From positions 62,001-126,000 of the forward strand of contig JADANN010000366.1 in the NCBI GenBank assembly GCA_018806985.1: a stretch of 64,000 nt of DNA, written 5' to 3'. Origin of the DNA: Angiostrongylus vasorum (lineage: Eukaryota > Nematoda > Chromadorea > Rhabditida > Metastrongylidae). The notes below the pieces were generated by a model. It searched no databases. It had not been told where the DNA came from and worked only from the letters and a program-made list of their open reading frames with translations. Positions 1 through 12,175 of the stretch are shown piece after piece. Within the stretch, counting starts at the first letter, position 1, and every line of letters starts with the position of its first letter. The position numbers and the translations under genes are program-made.

Positions 1-645
1 AAACTGTAACGTTTGTGTGGCTTCCTCTGCTGTCTTGTGCTATCCCAATTTTGCTTCATTGGAAACTTGTCTTTGAATCTATTTCTATTTCCCGCATACA
101 GATCTTGACTCGAGTATTTTTTTATGATGGGCAAATTACCTGACCGAGGTAAGAGCTGTCTGGAATGTCGATAACGCTCTTCTTGTTATTCTGTGAAGTG
201 TTGGTGCAGTGAAGGCATGAGGTCGTGTTTGTCATCGGAGTGTCATCGTCCATTGCCGAAATGTAAACTTGACTGGCACTGTGTCTTCTAGGTAAATACG
301 CTCTCATAGAAGGCGTGAAGATCCCAGATTCTTTCTTCTCATCCTTCCAACTTCCTTACTCCTACAACTTTATAATGATGTTCTATTCTATTTGAATTTT
401 ATTTGCATTATCCTTTAAACGGCAACCAATTCTTTTCTCTATTCAATGAGTCTTCTAGTGTTTGCTTAGAGATGAAATCGAAAATCCCTGTGAATAGTGA
501 TGTGAGAGAGAAAACGATGCTAGAACGATCAGTGAGCTGTTCTTTTCGTTGTTCTTCGCATGTAACCACACCACTCAGTTTCCTACACCCTTATATGTAA
601 ACATGCAGCCGCAATCAAATTTATAAATATATATACTAATTTATA
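1..645. other. Non-coding stretch, nothing recognised
   Basis: AT-rich sequence with only short open frames of about 60 codons on both strands, none with plausible splice sites or recognisable protein similarity. I see no repeat family member here. Confidence 0.5.
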
Positions 646-885
646 GGTGTGTTTAGCGCAGAGGTTAGAGGTTCTCTGCAACACACTTGTGGGCGTTGGT
701 CTGACTGCACATACTGGGCAGCCAAGCCCTTCAGCGCAGCTGATTTGAGAAATTAGTGCAGAACTAAACACATCGCTAGGCGCCTATACGTTCATACGAA
801 CCAATACGGATCCTCTCAGCTCTACGATGGCTACGCACTAAGAGTCGAATGCTTCGCGCATTGTCCATGGCTTGACCAGATCCTA
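646..885 (+). repeat. SINE-1, old divergent copy
   Basis: Starts with a degenerate tRNA-like head (TTTAGCGCAGAGGTTAGAGG, compare the family TGGCGCAGTGGTTGGAGG). It keeps the block CTGCAACACAC and, near its end, AGTCGAATGCTTCGCGCATT, which matches the family 3' block GAAGTCGAATGCATGGCGCAT. The centre is poorly conserved. Confidence 0.6.
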
Positions 886-889
886 TGAG

Positions 890-3800
890 TTTAATTAATT
901 CCAATTCATTAATTTGTCCTTCATATAATTATTGTCTTTACGCCATAATATCAACAACTCTTGAGAGCTGAACAGTAATGTATAACAGTACATTCATCCA
1001 CCTATCTCCGAAGATGAGAGGAAATTCAGTATTTCCATCCGAAAGTCCAATAAAAGTAAGTCAACACTACGAATCATCGCCGCCTTTCTAGGAAACTGGT
1101 TGCGATGTGTCGAACACCTTACATAATAGCTAGAGGTTGTCTGTGGTTGCGAGCTAAGAATGCATTACCAAGGCTATCTCGGTACTTCAAGGAAAGAGAA
1201 ATGTTTGAAGCTTCAACAAACCAGCCTCAATATCGCACGCACTGAGCGCTCCCTTCTAATACGTCAGGCGATGACAAAAGATCAAATTTCGGATTGCATA
1301 AGGCGACACTGGAACGGGTCAAAGGCCTAGGCTTTATCGTATACCTATCGATTGCTACTTAGACAGGTGAGGAACACATGACCAAGGTCTACAATCAGCT
1401 CGAAAAATACTGCGAAGCTTCCAACCATGCCAGATTTCTTCAATAAAGGTTACATCACACCTCCATCACAACTTTCTATATCTCCACCACCATCAAAGCT
1501 TTACTCGTACAGGGAAGAACGTTTTAAAAGGCCAGACATGGACGATCTGAAATGGTAGTTGCAAAATGTATCTGTGGAGAGTTTCCAACAATGCATGAAG
1601 AAAAAACGTTGGAGATAACTTTAAAAAAGGGGTTGTCTGAAGAAATATGTCATTCAAACCTTTTTGCACATAACACTTCACTATTGGGCCTGACATGCAA
1701 AAAAAGTGTGCTTCTTCAATCTATTCCGTGTTGTCGGAAAATTCTGCTTTAATCTTTTCCGCTATAAATGCACCGTACTAGACTCCAAAATTCACAGTGG
1801 ATAGAACTGCCATGGTTGCTTTTCGTTCTTAATTCCGAGTTTCCAGCACTAGCATCAAGTAAAGCACAATTGCAAGACCAGATAATATCGTGTTCCTTCG
1901 AGCTTGAAGCTACTAACTGCAGTCTTCTCCCAGCCCAGATGACAGTACACTTTTAGAAGACAGCAAACAATGGTTTGACTTCCTCCGTACATGTGGTGTT
2001 GACGACTATTATCCTAGCGCTCATATCAACAACAGAGAATGGACTCAACAAATTGATGATGCAGGCTCTTGATACTGAATTTGTTGTATGGAACGTCTAT
2101 TTTACCGATGAGCATCATGTTTCCGAGGAAGACTGGTGAAGCAGAAGTGGTGCTCAATATGCTGGAAGGATGGGAAAAGTATCCCACCACGAATAAATCG
2201 AAGCAAGGTTTAGTTCATGGAAACCACTGGTTAGGTGGAAAACGGAATGAAATAAATGATTCTTTTAAGTGCTGCTAAGGCATCACACACGAACGTAAAG
2301 CGCTCCATAAAAGCGTAGAAATCAACATGAGGAAGGAATTTTTTCAGGTGAAGACAATCGCAACGTCGAGTTTCGCCCTTCAGAAATGCATGCTGAACAT
2401 AGAACATCAAAGGAAATAGGCTGCTCACAGCTTTCAAAAAATATGGCAGAAGCAGGAGAAGAGAAAGATCCACTATTTGATGAGATGAGTTAGTGCAAGA
2501 TGGATGAGAAGAACGGTAAAGCGAAACAAAAACGTCGCACTTACTGGGTAAAACGTGAAGAAAATGCTTGACGATCACGTAAAGTAGTTGTGTCCACAGC
2601 TGCTATGAATCTACAGGCAACGGAATGATACTTGTAGACGAGACAAAGATATCGTGAGGTCGATGTCCGAAATCAAAGCCTCACAGAACTCTTTACATGA
2701 GTAGGGTGAACTCTTAATTTGGGCCATTCAGAACGACCTCATTGTAGAATAATCGACAATTCACGAATGAGCAATTTATGACGTAGAACCTGAAATGCAT
2801 TAGACTTCAAACCTACTCAGATTTTCCCAATCGCTACTGAATGTTTGTCAAAATAAATTTTGAGACTGTCTCTTTCCATTTTCACATTTTCGTTTTCCTT
2901 CCTTCGATTTCACCTAATTGCCATCTGGGTTTTTTTTCCAAGTTTTTTCCGCCGTTAACTTTTTCTATATTCCTTACCTTCGTTTCGCAATGAACTTCTT
3001 CTTCGTATTGATTTTCTCAGTGATTGAACGGCATGCTGGATTCGATCCTTTCTGGAATCTTGGGATAACTGCGCTTTTTTTCTGGTCTTGAGTATAGGCA
3101 TTCACCAACCTTTATGGGAGTACTGGTACCAGCTTTCCTTAACCAGGAGGGAGGGAGGCTCGGTTGACGTGAAGTGGAATCGAACCAGAGAGTTGTGCTT
3201 GTTATTCAACGTCTTTGCCAGTCCGCTATCATGCTCCCGTAAGCTATCAACAAGTAAATAAATAAAGGATTTTCGTTCAGCAGCCAACCATTTCACTACA
3301 TCCGTCCATGTGAAACAACAATTATGTAAGGGAGTGTGAATACGAAAACATTTGTTCATTATTTAGTTAGTATGTCTTCCTCTTCATTCAGAATGGTTGA
3401 CAAAGTAAAAGCAACGGAAATGGAAAGAAATTTCAACACTCTGAGATGAAATGCCGTCCGCATTTTCGTTCCCCTTGGCGTGTGCTAATGGCTTTCAGCT
3501 CGGTGTTCTGACGATGTTCGCCCGCCATCTCATCGCACCAACGCGATCAAACTAAAAAGCCAACTGCTTGCTGTTCTCCTCAAACCTCATCATCTGCAGC
3601 TTTTGCAGCTTTCCATGAATTAACCTTTTTGTTACCTGTTGGCTTTACGTCTTTGAACAACGCTTGTGGACTTCTCACCTTTCTTGCTTTTATTTTATGA
3701 ACAGAAAAATTTTTCTTAGACATTTGTTGTCTACGTAATGTGGGGCGGGATATTTAAAAGTAGCACCTCTCTTTATTTGAAGAGAATATAAAATTTCATA

Positions 3801-4030
3801 GAGTAAATGTGTGGGCAACAAAGTTGTTTAGCGTAGGAATTTGAGGTTTTCTGGAAGAATAACGATTTTCCATTTGCTAAAACGACTTGAAAATTTTGAA
3901 ATAAACGTACTCCTCTCTAGCGCTAACTAGCAAATGTTTGTTCTGAGAGCAATGAAAAAATTAGTTCAAAGCATCATAGCGGTAGAATTACATATGATAC
4001 CCTGCCGGGAAAAGGTATTCGTTTAGTACC
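890..4030. other. Intergenic, no supported gene
   Basis: No exon series could be built on either strand. Around 2,050-2,260 (+) a broken frame contains GEAEVVLNMLEGWEK, loosely like the segment after the catalytic motif of LINE reverse transcriptases. It is too degraded to call. The 115-codon minus-strand frame at 2,231-2,578 lacks splice signals or recognisable motifs. Confidence 0.4.
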
Positions 4031-4034
4031 GATT

Positions 4035-4262
4035 TGTGGTTCCCAGATCATTCCTGTTGACGGATGGTTGCTGATGGCACCGTTAGATAGAAAACTGGCT
4101 GAGAGAATGGCAAAGTAAGGGCCTGAGTGGTGCAATGGGTAACACGTGGCCCCCCTGCAAGGGGTAATCGCCGGTTCGATCTGGCATGGGGCGCAAGTTT
4201 TTGCAACTATCTCAGCATCATCGTGATTGAATTTCGCATCATACCTTGCCGAAAAGCAATAA
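4035..4262 (+). repeat. SINE-2b copy
   Basis: Best preserved head of the 2b subfamily. TGGTGCAATGGG fits the pol III A box and GGTTCGATCTGG is close to a B box. It is preceded by the shared leader (GATTGCTGATGGCAC-like, then GCTGAGAGAA) and followed by the shared GCAANTATCTCAGCATCAT block. A tRNA origin of the family is inferred from these boxes. Confidence 0.75.
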
Positions 4263-5034
4263 TAATGATGGAGAGTAAATTAGAACTAGAACTATTTCAT
4301 AGCGTTTTTCCACGACAAATACGGAGCGATAGAACTCGTCCGAATTTTTGCAGTTCGCATATCGCTTTGACTGTATGAAACAATTTCAGCTAAAAAGTAA
4401 TATCAATGAGGCAAACTGGTGGTTTAGACGTGATTGCAATCATACGTGAAGTTTTTCAGTACTTTTATTAAACATCCTTACTTTATAACTGAAATAGATT
4501 GCCTGACGCGGAATGCCACATTGTTTTTTCTCGTTTGGTATTGAAAACTTTCATTCGAAACAAAACCAGTTCCGAGACACATTTGAATCCAGCAGGAAAA
4601 GAGCTCGGACACAGAAAGTAGTTTCCAAAATAATAAATTATGGATAGTATTAATCCATCCTTGTCCACAAATATAAATTGCTGGCTTTCATCTGCTTTAT
4701 CGAGCAAAGGTCAGAGCTAATCGTTATTACCTTCGTGCTGTTGCCTTTTAGCTCAGCTAACATTTCCTTCAGATCGAAAACTAAAAAATTAGGGTTTTCT
4801 TTGGATTTGTTCGATGGCCGGTTTGGATGGACCGCAAGGAAATTCTGTCGAAATTTTACGAATTTCCTCCTGTTCGTTGTATTTGTATAAAATTCCAGCA
4901 ACAATGCCCAGTTTTTAAATTATTGTTCACTGCCCACTCTTTTTAACGGCAGGGTATACATTGCGAAATATAACCTTAATGATGCTGAGATATTTGTAAA
5001 TAATAAGTTAAAATTGTGATTATAACTGCAGCCT

Positions 5035-5245
5035 CAGCTTAACTGGGTTCGTTGCCGATTTGGGCTCCCCAGATCAATCCCGCTGACTGGTGATTGCTGA
5101 TGGCAAAGATCAAGAGAACTAGCTGAGAGACAGGCGACACGAAGGACCCGCATGGTGTGGTGGTGAGCGCGCTACTCCCCCGGAAAGGACAATAGCGCGT
5201 TCGTTCCCCACCGTAGACACCTGATGTCCGGAGTTTTGCAAATAT
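5035..5245 (+). repeat. SINE-2a copy
   Basis: Contains leader TGATTGCTGATGGCA, body CGCATGGTGTGGTGGTGA, AATAGCGCGTTCGTTCCCCA and the 3' block TTTTGCAAATATCTCAGCAT. The A- and B-box equivalents (TGGTGTGGTGG, GCGTTCGTTCCC) each miss consensus by one key base, so this subfamily looks transcriptionally weaker than 2b. Confidence 0.75.
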
Positions 5246-5819
5246 CTCAGCATCATTAAATGTCCAGTTCTGTTTTGAAAGTATTTATAAGAAAAATGCA
5301 CAAGAATTTCTTCTGTTGATTCTCACTCTAACTTTACTTTCGTTGAGAACCAAAATAGAAAGTGAGTTTCAAAATTCTTTTCAAACTTTCCTGAACAGAG
5401 AAAGAAAAACCATCTGTGATAACAGGATGTCCAGTGAAATGTAAGTCGACCAGAAATTTTTCCGTGTATTCTCTTCCCAATTTTCCATTCTATTTTTTTT
5501 CTTTTTTTTCGAATAGTACCTTGCATTCTTCCTTCTAGAAAGTCTTCCATCGATTCTCATGAGAATGTCACGTTGAACATAGTAGTTATTTGTTCTCCCA
5601 CGAAAAAGGTATTCAACAGAAAAACCACTATGACGTAAATTTAAGAGGTTATCCACATCTGAGTTTTGACTGCTTTTGGTCAATTAATATCAATCATGAG
5701 GACCAAAGACCTGAAGTTGAAGCTGGTTGAATTTATTTGAGAATCAGGGGGAATCACAACTCCAATATCTGTAAATACCTTGGGATTTAAAAGAGCGCAA
5801 CAAAGAGAATAGATCAATC

Positions 5820-5955
5820 AGGAATGCGTCCTCGTGTTCTGGCAGTTGGTACTAGGTTGGTCCAGGGGATCACACTAAATAGGCCCCTGCAGGCCATCAT
5901 TGTCAGGGTCATCACCACCGCGATTTCTGATGAAGTCGAATGCATTCCGGCTCCC
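5820..5955 (+). repeat. SINE-1 body fragment
   Basis: A decayed internal piece: GGCAGTTGGTACTAGGTTGG aligns to the family GGCAAATTGGTACCAGACTTG, followed by CACCGCGA and TGATGAAGTCGAATGCATT. The head is missing. The two overlapping open frames here (about 70 codons each) are repeat sequence, not genes. Confidence 0.55.
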
Positions 5956-6344
5956 AACAGAACTGATGGTTTTGTGTGCCTGATGCTTTCACCCTTTATC
6001 GTTATTTGTAGCGTTGCGCTCCAGTAGTATGTCAAATGACAGAGAGCGTGAACTCGTGCTCTCCTCTTGACGTACTCAATGTGATTCAGAAAAGAACTCT
6101 TCAGATGTGTTCATCTTCATGCTCCACTTACCTCACTTGATGTGCTTCTCCCTAGAAGTACTCTTTCATGTCTCTTCGTCTCTTCTTCATGTAACAATAA
6201 GACTTTCATCCTCCTAATCACAATTGATCTTTGTGAGCAAACTAATTCATGTGATTTGACTCCTATTCAATGCATATTCTTCTTTCGTCCCATGGATATG
6301 AGCAAAATCGAGACTTCGAACTCGCTATCACTCAGGCTCATAAC

Positions 6345-6560
6345 TGCGATATAGGGGGGAAAAATGGCTGAGAGAAAGGCAAACCATACGCCACGGTTGG
6401 TGTGGTAGATAGCACGTGGTCCCCCCCCCCTATGAGGTAGTCGCAGGGTTCCAAGAGATCCCCAGTTTTGCTCATAGCTAGGAAGATAAGACGAAATCGT
6501 GTGATCTCCTGGCTGACTCTTACTATGGAAAACAGTTCCACTTCGACAACGAATGTCAAT
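6345..6560 (+). repeat. SINE-2b copy, degraded
   Basis: Recognised from GGCTGAGAGAAAGGCAAA followed by a tRNA-like segment (GGTTGGTGTGGTAGATAGCA) with a run of about 13 Cs in the anticodon-arm position, then AGTTTTGCTCATAGCTAGGA. The B box is weak. Confidence 0.5.
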
Positions 6561-6564
6561 AATG

Positions 6565-7510
6565 CTGACGCATCAATAAACATTGCACAAAAATAGCTTT
6601 TAAACAATTTTCATGTCATGACACACTTTTTTAAGCGTAGGAAACCGCACTCCCTTAAGAAGTCCATGATAAATCTTTCGGCACTGCATCAATTAACCTC
6701 TATCCTCCACCATCAATCTTAAGTCGCCTTTAAAGGTGTTCTTTGTTGAAAGTTCTTCCACTGGCCAGCGATAATCTGTCAGTTCTTACCGGTCTCTGCT
6801 TTTTTCTCAACCAACGTTCTATCACCAACGTGGTGTCACTCCATCTTCGTTTGTCTTTCTGTCCGTGTTGTCGATTTCCAATTACGAACCCCACCTTTAC
6901 TCTGAATACTTTTTCTTTTATTAACTTGCTTGTCCAAAAGCGCTTGTATCGCTTGAAATCAATGGGTAGAGCATAGTGTAAATCAAATATGGTCCGTTTA
7001 TTCCAGAGGTATTTGATTTTTTCGGATTTAAACTCACACACATTTTGGCTTATAACGAAAATTTCCCTTTGAAGTAAAATCTGTTGGACTTTAAACTGTT
7101 TTTACGAACAAAGGACGATGTTCCCTTTTCTCACGAAGACAAAACCGCGATTTTTTGGAGGGCAGCAGTCATTCGCTTCTTTCATTCAAGACTGGCTCGA
7201 TTGAACAAGCGGGATTTCGTCCAGCAAAATGCGACGATGTCCCATAGACGTGGTTAACGTTGGCGACCGTTGTGCATGTGTTAAAGACGTTGAAATCTTT
7301 GATGACTTAGTATTTTTATGAATAGTTTTCAGGGTATTTAAAATAAAATCGATATTCGAGCAAATGGTAGTACCATAAGGGGGTCTTTCATTCCACTCTT
7401 TTCAATCTCACCGGTCCCCTTCAGTTACTGAGAAATCTACACGATCACGAATGGCTCATAATTCATCGCTACTAGACAGAGGCAAATTTCTTGAAACTAT
7501 TGTGAATTAT
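6565..7510. other. Non-coding, nothing recognised
   Basis: Contains 77- and 103-codon frames on opposite strands (6,743-6,976 + and 6,730-7,041 -) that overlap each other and show no motif or splice context. At about 7,180-7,290 a short stretch (GATTTCGTCCAGCAAAATGCG) resembles 32,760-32,830 and 10,285-10,315, so it is probably another low-copy repeat. Confidence 0.35.
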
Positions 7511-7514
7511 AACC

Positions 7515-7745
7515 ATAGTGATGCTTATATATTTCTAAGACTGATAACCGCAGGTGTCTGCGGTGGGGAACGAACGCGCCATTTCCCTCTGCGGGGACTA
7601 ACGCGTTCACCACCACACTATGATGGCTTTTGCTTCGCCTTTCTCTTAGCCGTGTTCTATAGGTGCTATCAGCAATCACCCGTCAACTGGGTTGATCTGA
7701 GGGAGCACAAGTCGGCATTCAACCCAGTTAACCTGAAGCTATAGT
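7515..7745 (-). repeat. SINE-2a copy
   Basis: Nearly complete reverse copy. Reading the minus strand gives GTTCAGG-type leader sequence, GGTGATTGCTGATAGCAC, GGTGTGGTGGTGAACGCG-like body (here AGTGTGGTGGTGAACGCG) and GCGTTCGTTCCCCACCGC. An accidental open frame crosses it on each strand. Confidence 0.7.
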
Positions 7746-7857
7746 ATAAATCACAATGTAGTCACTTTTTATTTGCCGACTATTCTTCTTATAATTATTA
7801 TTATTGTTATTATTATTATTAAATTGCCTATTATTAATTTTTTACATGACTCGTATA

Positions 7858-7995
7858 TGTATCACATTGTGCGCATCCTGGTACTTCTTACACTAGATTG
7901 CCTGATTTGTCCGGGAGGCGTCGAACCAGCGCATGGGTAGGTTGGACCATCCGTGCAGTGGACAGGACTACTAGCAGTGCGCTACTGGCTCCCTT
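7858..7995 (-). repeat. SINE-L copy with internal deletion
   Basis: On the minus strand a tRNA-like head (about 7,990 to 7,905) is followed almost directly by GTGTAAGAAGTACCAGGATG (about 7,893-7,874). That matches the RTE-derived tail GTGAGAAGTGCTGGGATCCG seen in longer SINE-L copies. The usual SINE body is absent. The shared head-then-tail order supports a real chimeric family rather than chance neighbours. Confidence 0.55.
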
Positions 7996-8435
7996 ATAAC
8001 TAGGGTTTAAAAATACTACTCTGTCCTATCTGTTTATTCTAGCAACTTTTTATAAGGGCTACTTCTTTAAAAAGTCCAAGTAGTTGTCAAAGGTCCGGCT
8101 ATTTTTTAAACTTAAGAGGTGAGAGATAACGCGTCCAAGGTTAAGCAATCACTCACGGTTACACCATGCTTTCACCCTAGAGCTGCTTGACTACGTATTT
8201 CACCCCTGTCAATCACTCACACTGGCGTACCTATGTATCTAGTCAGTTTTTTCTATCCTCAAAAGCAAGATTAATATTAGCCGGCGGAACCCAGAGGGAT
8301 GAAAGGCTTGGTGACCCCAGTGCTATGGCGTCTAACCAATAAACAAATACCTATTGCTATGGACCTTTAACCATTACGCTCCATATACCACGTTCTGTAT
8401 TTAAACATGATTATTACTCCCATGTTTCGCAAGAG

Positions 8436-8715
8436 GGGTGCGGGTAGCGCAGTGGTCGGAGGCGTCAAGCAATAACATGGGATCGATCCCAACGCACCAG
8501 GCGCATCAAACCATCCATCCTTGCGAATTCGCCAAATTGCCACAAAACTTGTCTGTGAGGATAGCAGCACTGGCTCGATACATCGGTGGGCCACCACGAG
8601 TCATTGTGAAAGGCCAGATATTCATTCAATCACCTCCAAACGATACTTAATGAAGTCGAATACATGGTGCATTCCTCAGAGATTGATCAACTCCGGGAGC
8701 TTTATCCCTTTTTTA
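8436..8715 (+). repeat. SINE-1 copy, near full length
   Basis: Head GTAGCGCAGTGG (A box) and GGGATCGATCCC (B box), then CTTGTCTGTGAGGATAGCAG, CTCGATACATCGGTGGGCCA, GCATTC-type block and the 3' end ATTGATCAACTCCGGGAGCT followed by a T-rich tail. The two 65-70 codon frames across it are by-products of the repeat. Confidence 0.85.
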
Positions 8716-10445
8716 TAATCCTCATGTAAAAGCGATTTATTACTCTTCGTAGTCAAAACATATCTGAGAAGAAATAGAAAAGTCGGCACTTACGAGAATT
8801 TTTTTTAATAACTGTAGAATTTACTCATTCGCATCCAAAGTGGCGTAATCTTCATCAAAACATGCCAGTGCTCTTCCCGTGACAAACTATTGAACATTCG
8901 TAAGGTGTTTTCCACTCAAACAGTTTTAAAACTAACTTGAAGAACCTGCTTTCAATCGCCTTGCCTCTTAGTGACTTTCTGTACTTCCAAAATGAGAGGG
9001 GGAATCGTTTCGCTTCATTTTAGAACACGCCATCAGATCTTCTTAAACTCTGTTCGAGGAAAACTTAGGGTTATAGAAAAACTCGAAGCAATTTTTTGTA
9101 ACCTCGCTTTTTTGATACAATCAGCCTCATTAATCTATCACAGTAACGACAACTTGCATAGGAATCATTACTAACCAGACCTAAGCATTAATGCGGCTTG
9201 GACGCTGACAGATTTCCCTTCGATTTGGTTTTCACAATCACCACTCGTCCATGGTGGTAGTCTGCGTCCTTTTCGGGTTCGGTTACGCTTGATAGCTTTT
9301 CTTTTTTGGCCCTATTGAGAACTGATTAAACTACGTTTTCTTTTTTGACGACTATTTACAACAGTGCTTCTTCTTCAACTCTACTATACTAAGGTTAGCT
9401 AGTGAGGATGAGACAGCAACATTCACTTTTAGCGTTGCCACGATCCAGTGAGCCCAGTTACTACAAGCTTATGATCTTCCGTAGTGGATATATTTCGGGA
9501 CATTGATTGCTTTCGTGACTCTGCTTCATTCAGTACCCTCTGATTCATGGTACGACGAAAGTTTATGGATATAAAAAAGGCAGTTATATTCGCCTTCGTC
9601 GGTAATTTATGGAGAAAGGTTGAGTTGATTGTCGAATAGATCAGAGTGGATATTGGTGCGACCTTTTTCATTCCCCTTCTTTATTCCTTTTAGTTCTTCT
9701 TCGAGTTAAAAAAGATGACGTCTTGGCAAAAGTTGTCCTTTCGCTGCAAACACATCTATTCTTCTCTCCTTAAGAACTTCTATCGGTTTATATCTTTGAA
9801 GCTTCATGTGTGGACTCATAGTTGTATGCCTCTCGTACAACTCTATGATGACGTATCAGTGTAGGAGATTTTAGAGATAGGCATGTTCTGGTAACTTTGA
9901 AACTCCCAGCTTTCTTACCAATCTAATGAGGGAGCCTGGTTTTCTCATCGATGTTTTTAGTAAGAGTCTGCCTAGAGATACACAATGAATCAAAAAAAAG
10001 ACCGCAATCGATGGTTTTTAGAGTTTCCTTAGAATATCACCGCCTTTACGCATTATATGCAAGTCATTTCATGCTAAAGTAGCAGCGGCTTTCACCTTCA
10101 ACACATAGCCCATATTAGATCATATTAGTTCGAGTGAATGCCCTTCATATATTCCGATCGTTGCCTAAGAAATGCAGGTTAGCTTGTTTTATTGGGATGA
10201 AATTGTGATCTGCTGGAACCCATGTCACATCTCTTTTCACTTCTTTGCTTCGGTGTCGTATTTCGAACACGAAAGCAACTGAAAGCGTAATTTCGCCCAA
10301 CAGGACACAACGGTGTGTATCGTTATATTTGCAGCCGCAGCTCTACCGTTGAGAATTTTAAAAACTTATACTTCGTTACTAGTTGTTTTTGCTTTAGACG
10401 TGTTTGAAACTGAAAGCGCACTGCATAAAGATTGCATACAGGAAT
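8716..10445. other. Non-coding, nothing firm
   Basis: AT-rich with scattered short frames. The 80-codon minus-strand frame 9,429-9,671 starts with ATG but has no recognisable similarity and no flanking splice sites that would tie it to other exons, so I leave it uncalled. Confidence 0.35.
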
Positions 10446-11075
<630 letters not shown>

Positions 11076-11076
11076 A

Positions 11077-11078
<2 letters not shown>

Positions 11079-11125
<47 letters not shown>
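11079..11125. repeat. (TA)n microsatellite after SINE-L tail
   Basis: About 46 bp of TA repeat immediately 3' of the RTE-like tail. It may represent the simple-sequence end of the retroposon. Three TA tracts within 700 bp all bracket this one element. Confidence 0.9.
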
Positions 11126-11126
<1 letters not shown>

Positions 11127-11519
11127 CCCAGTAACCAAGGAATTATTGTCATTTACCGAGAAAGCAGAGGATTGAGCAATCGTTTCATTACGAGCTATCA
11201 TGAGTAGCATTGGTCATCAGACAGCTTCTCTTAATCACTTTTATATTGTAATTCACTCCGTGAATCTCAAGCTTTGGTTTTTTAGACGTCCTCTTTGATC
11301 ACTTCTAGTTGCCGAAGTAATGACATAGTCGTAGGTTTTCTATAGAGATAGTCTATTCCTCATTTTATTATAGTTCATATCTCCTTTATAGCTCGATATG
11401 GAGCTGAGGATACGAAAGCGTGTTAAGGTCGGTATTGATCGATATCTTTCCAATTATAAACTAGCCTTTAAAGTCATTTAAATATTCTTTAACTATGGTC
11501 CTTAATTCTTCAGGATGCA

Positions 11520-11875
11520 GGCAGAGCAGACGCATTGATGCTGTTCGTTAGTAAAAGGAAGGTCATTGCAGTAAGCTTCCTAGCATTCTGGAATCGGGAA
11601 ATTGGTAATACACTTCTCCAGCAGGCTTTCTTCGGTCCAGAAAAGCCTGGTGAGTTCCTACAGTGAAGACTTCGTAACGTCCCAGCACCGCTGTCTCAGG
11701 ATTCCATGGGAATTCCACTCGAGCAGCATTGGACGACATTCATAAAGAAGACCAAACATACCCACTCGAAAGCCGAAATCACATTCAAATTCGAAAATCA
11801 TCGCGTCACGTGGAAGCGAGGAAACGAATCGCGATTAAAAGAAGTGCTGAGACCTGCAAAATACGCGATGTTGGG
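11520..11875 (+). repeat. SINE-L copy, strongly decayed
   Basis: GAATCGGGAAATTGGTAATA matches the family GTCGGGAAATTGGCACC. CACTCGAGCAGCATTGGACG matches the linker of the copies at 10.9 and 44.3 kb. GCGAGGAAACGAATCGCGAT followed by AAGAAGTGCTGAGACCTGCA matches the RTE tail. A tempting two-exon open frame across this region is therefore repeat-derived. Confidence 0.6.
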
Positions 11876-11984
11876 TCATGTGAAAAAGGCTTTGGAAGAA
11901 TTTATATTAATTCGAAATGCCAACTTCCAATATATCACGACACTAACAATTAATTTGTTTAAATCTTACGAACTATCCTTGTTG

Positions 11985-12175
11985 AGGTGACGCGAGGTTG
12001 TTGTCACGTCTTCTTGGAATCCGCTGGCTGGCGTTTCGGCGAATCAGCCTTCTTCAAAGCATGAACGATATTCATGTCTAAGGTCATGTTGATCTTCTAG
12101 ATGTAAGGACAATGGGCTCCGAAGAAGACGAAGACGTCAAAAACTTAGCGAATAAACCTGTTTATCAACCTCATG
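11985..12175. repeat. Foldback element with hammerhead-like arms
   Basis: Left arm (about 11,988-12,062) and right arm (about 12,076-12,172, inverted) both start CGAGGTTGTT/ATGAGGTTGAT-like and both contain the GACGTTTCGG...CTTCTTCAAAGC type motif. Read on the coding strand the motif is TTGAAGA - GGCTGATTCGCC hairpin - GAAACGCC in one arm and a worn version in the other. Confidence 0.55.

Noticed and set aside
2231..2578. 115-codon minus-strand ORF
   Set aside because: No start context, no motif, and the region shows hints of an eroded retroelement on the other strand. Not enough to support a gene.
4127..4200. Functional tRNA gene
   Set aside because: A and B boxes are present but no cloverleaf with a proper anticodon and acceptor stem forms. 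The same unit with flanks recurs many times, so it is a SINE head.
11514..11953. A two-exon plus-strand gene (acceptor CTTCAG, 50-bp intron with GTGAGT, in-phase second exon of 84 codons)
   Set aside because: The sequence aligns with the SINE-L body, linker and RTE tail seen at 10.6 and 44.1 kb, so the open frames are repeat by-products.
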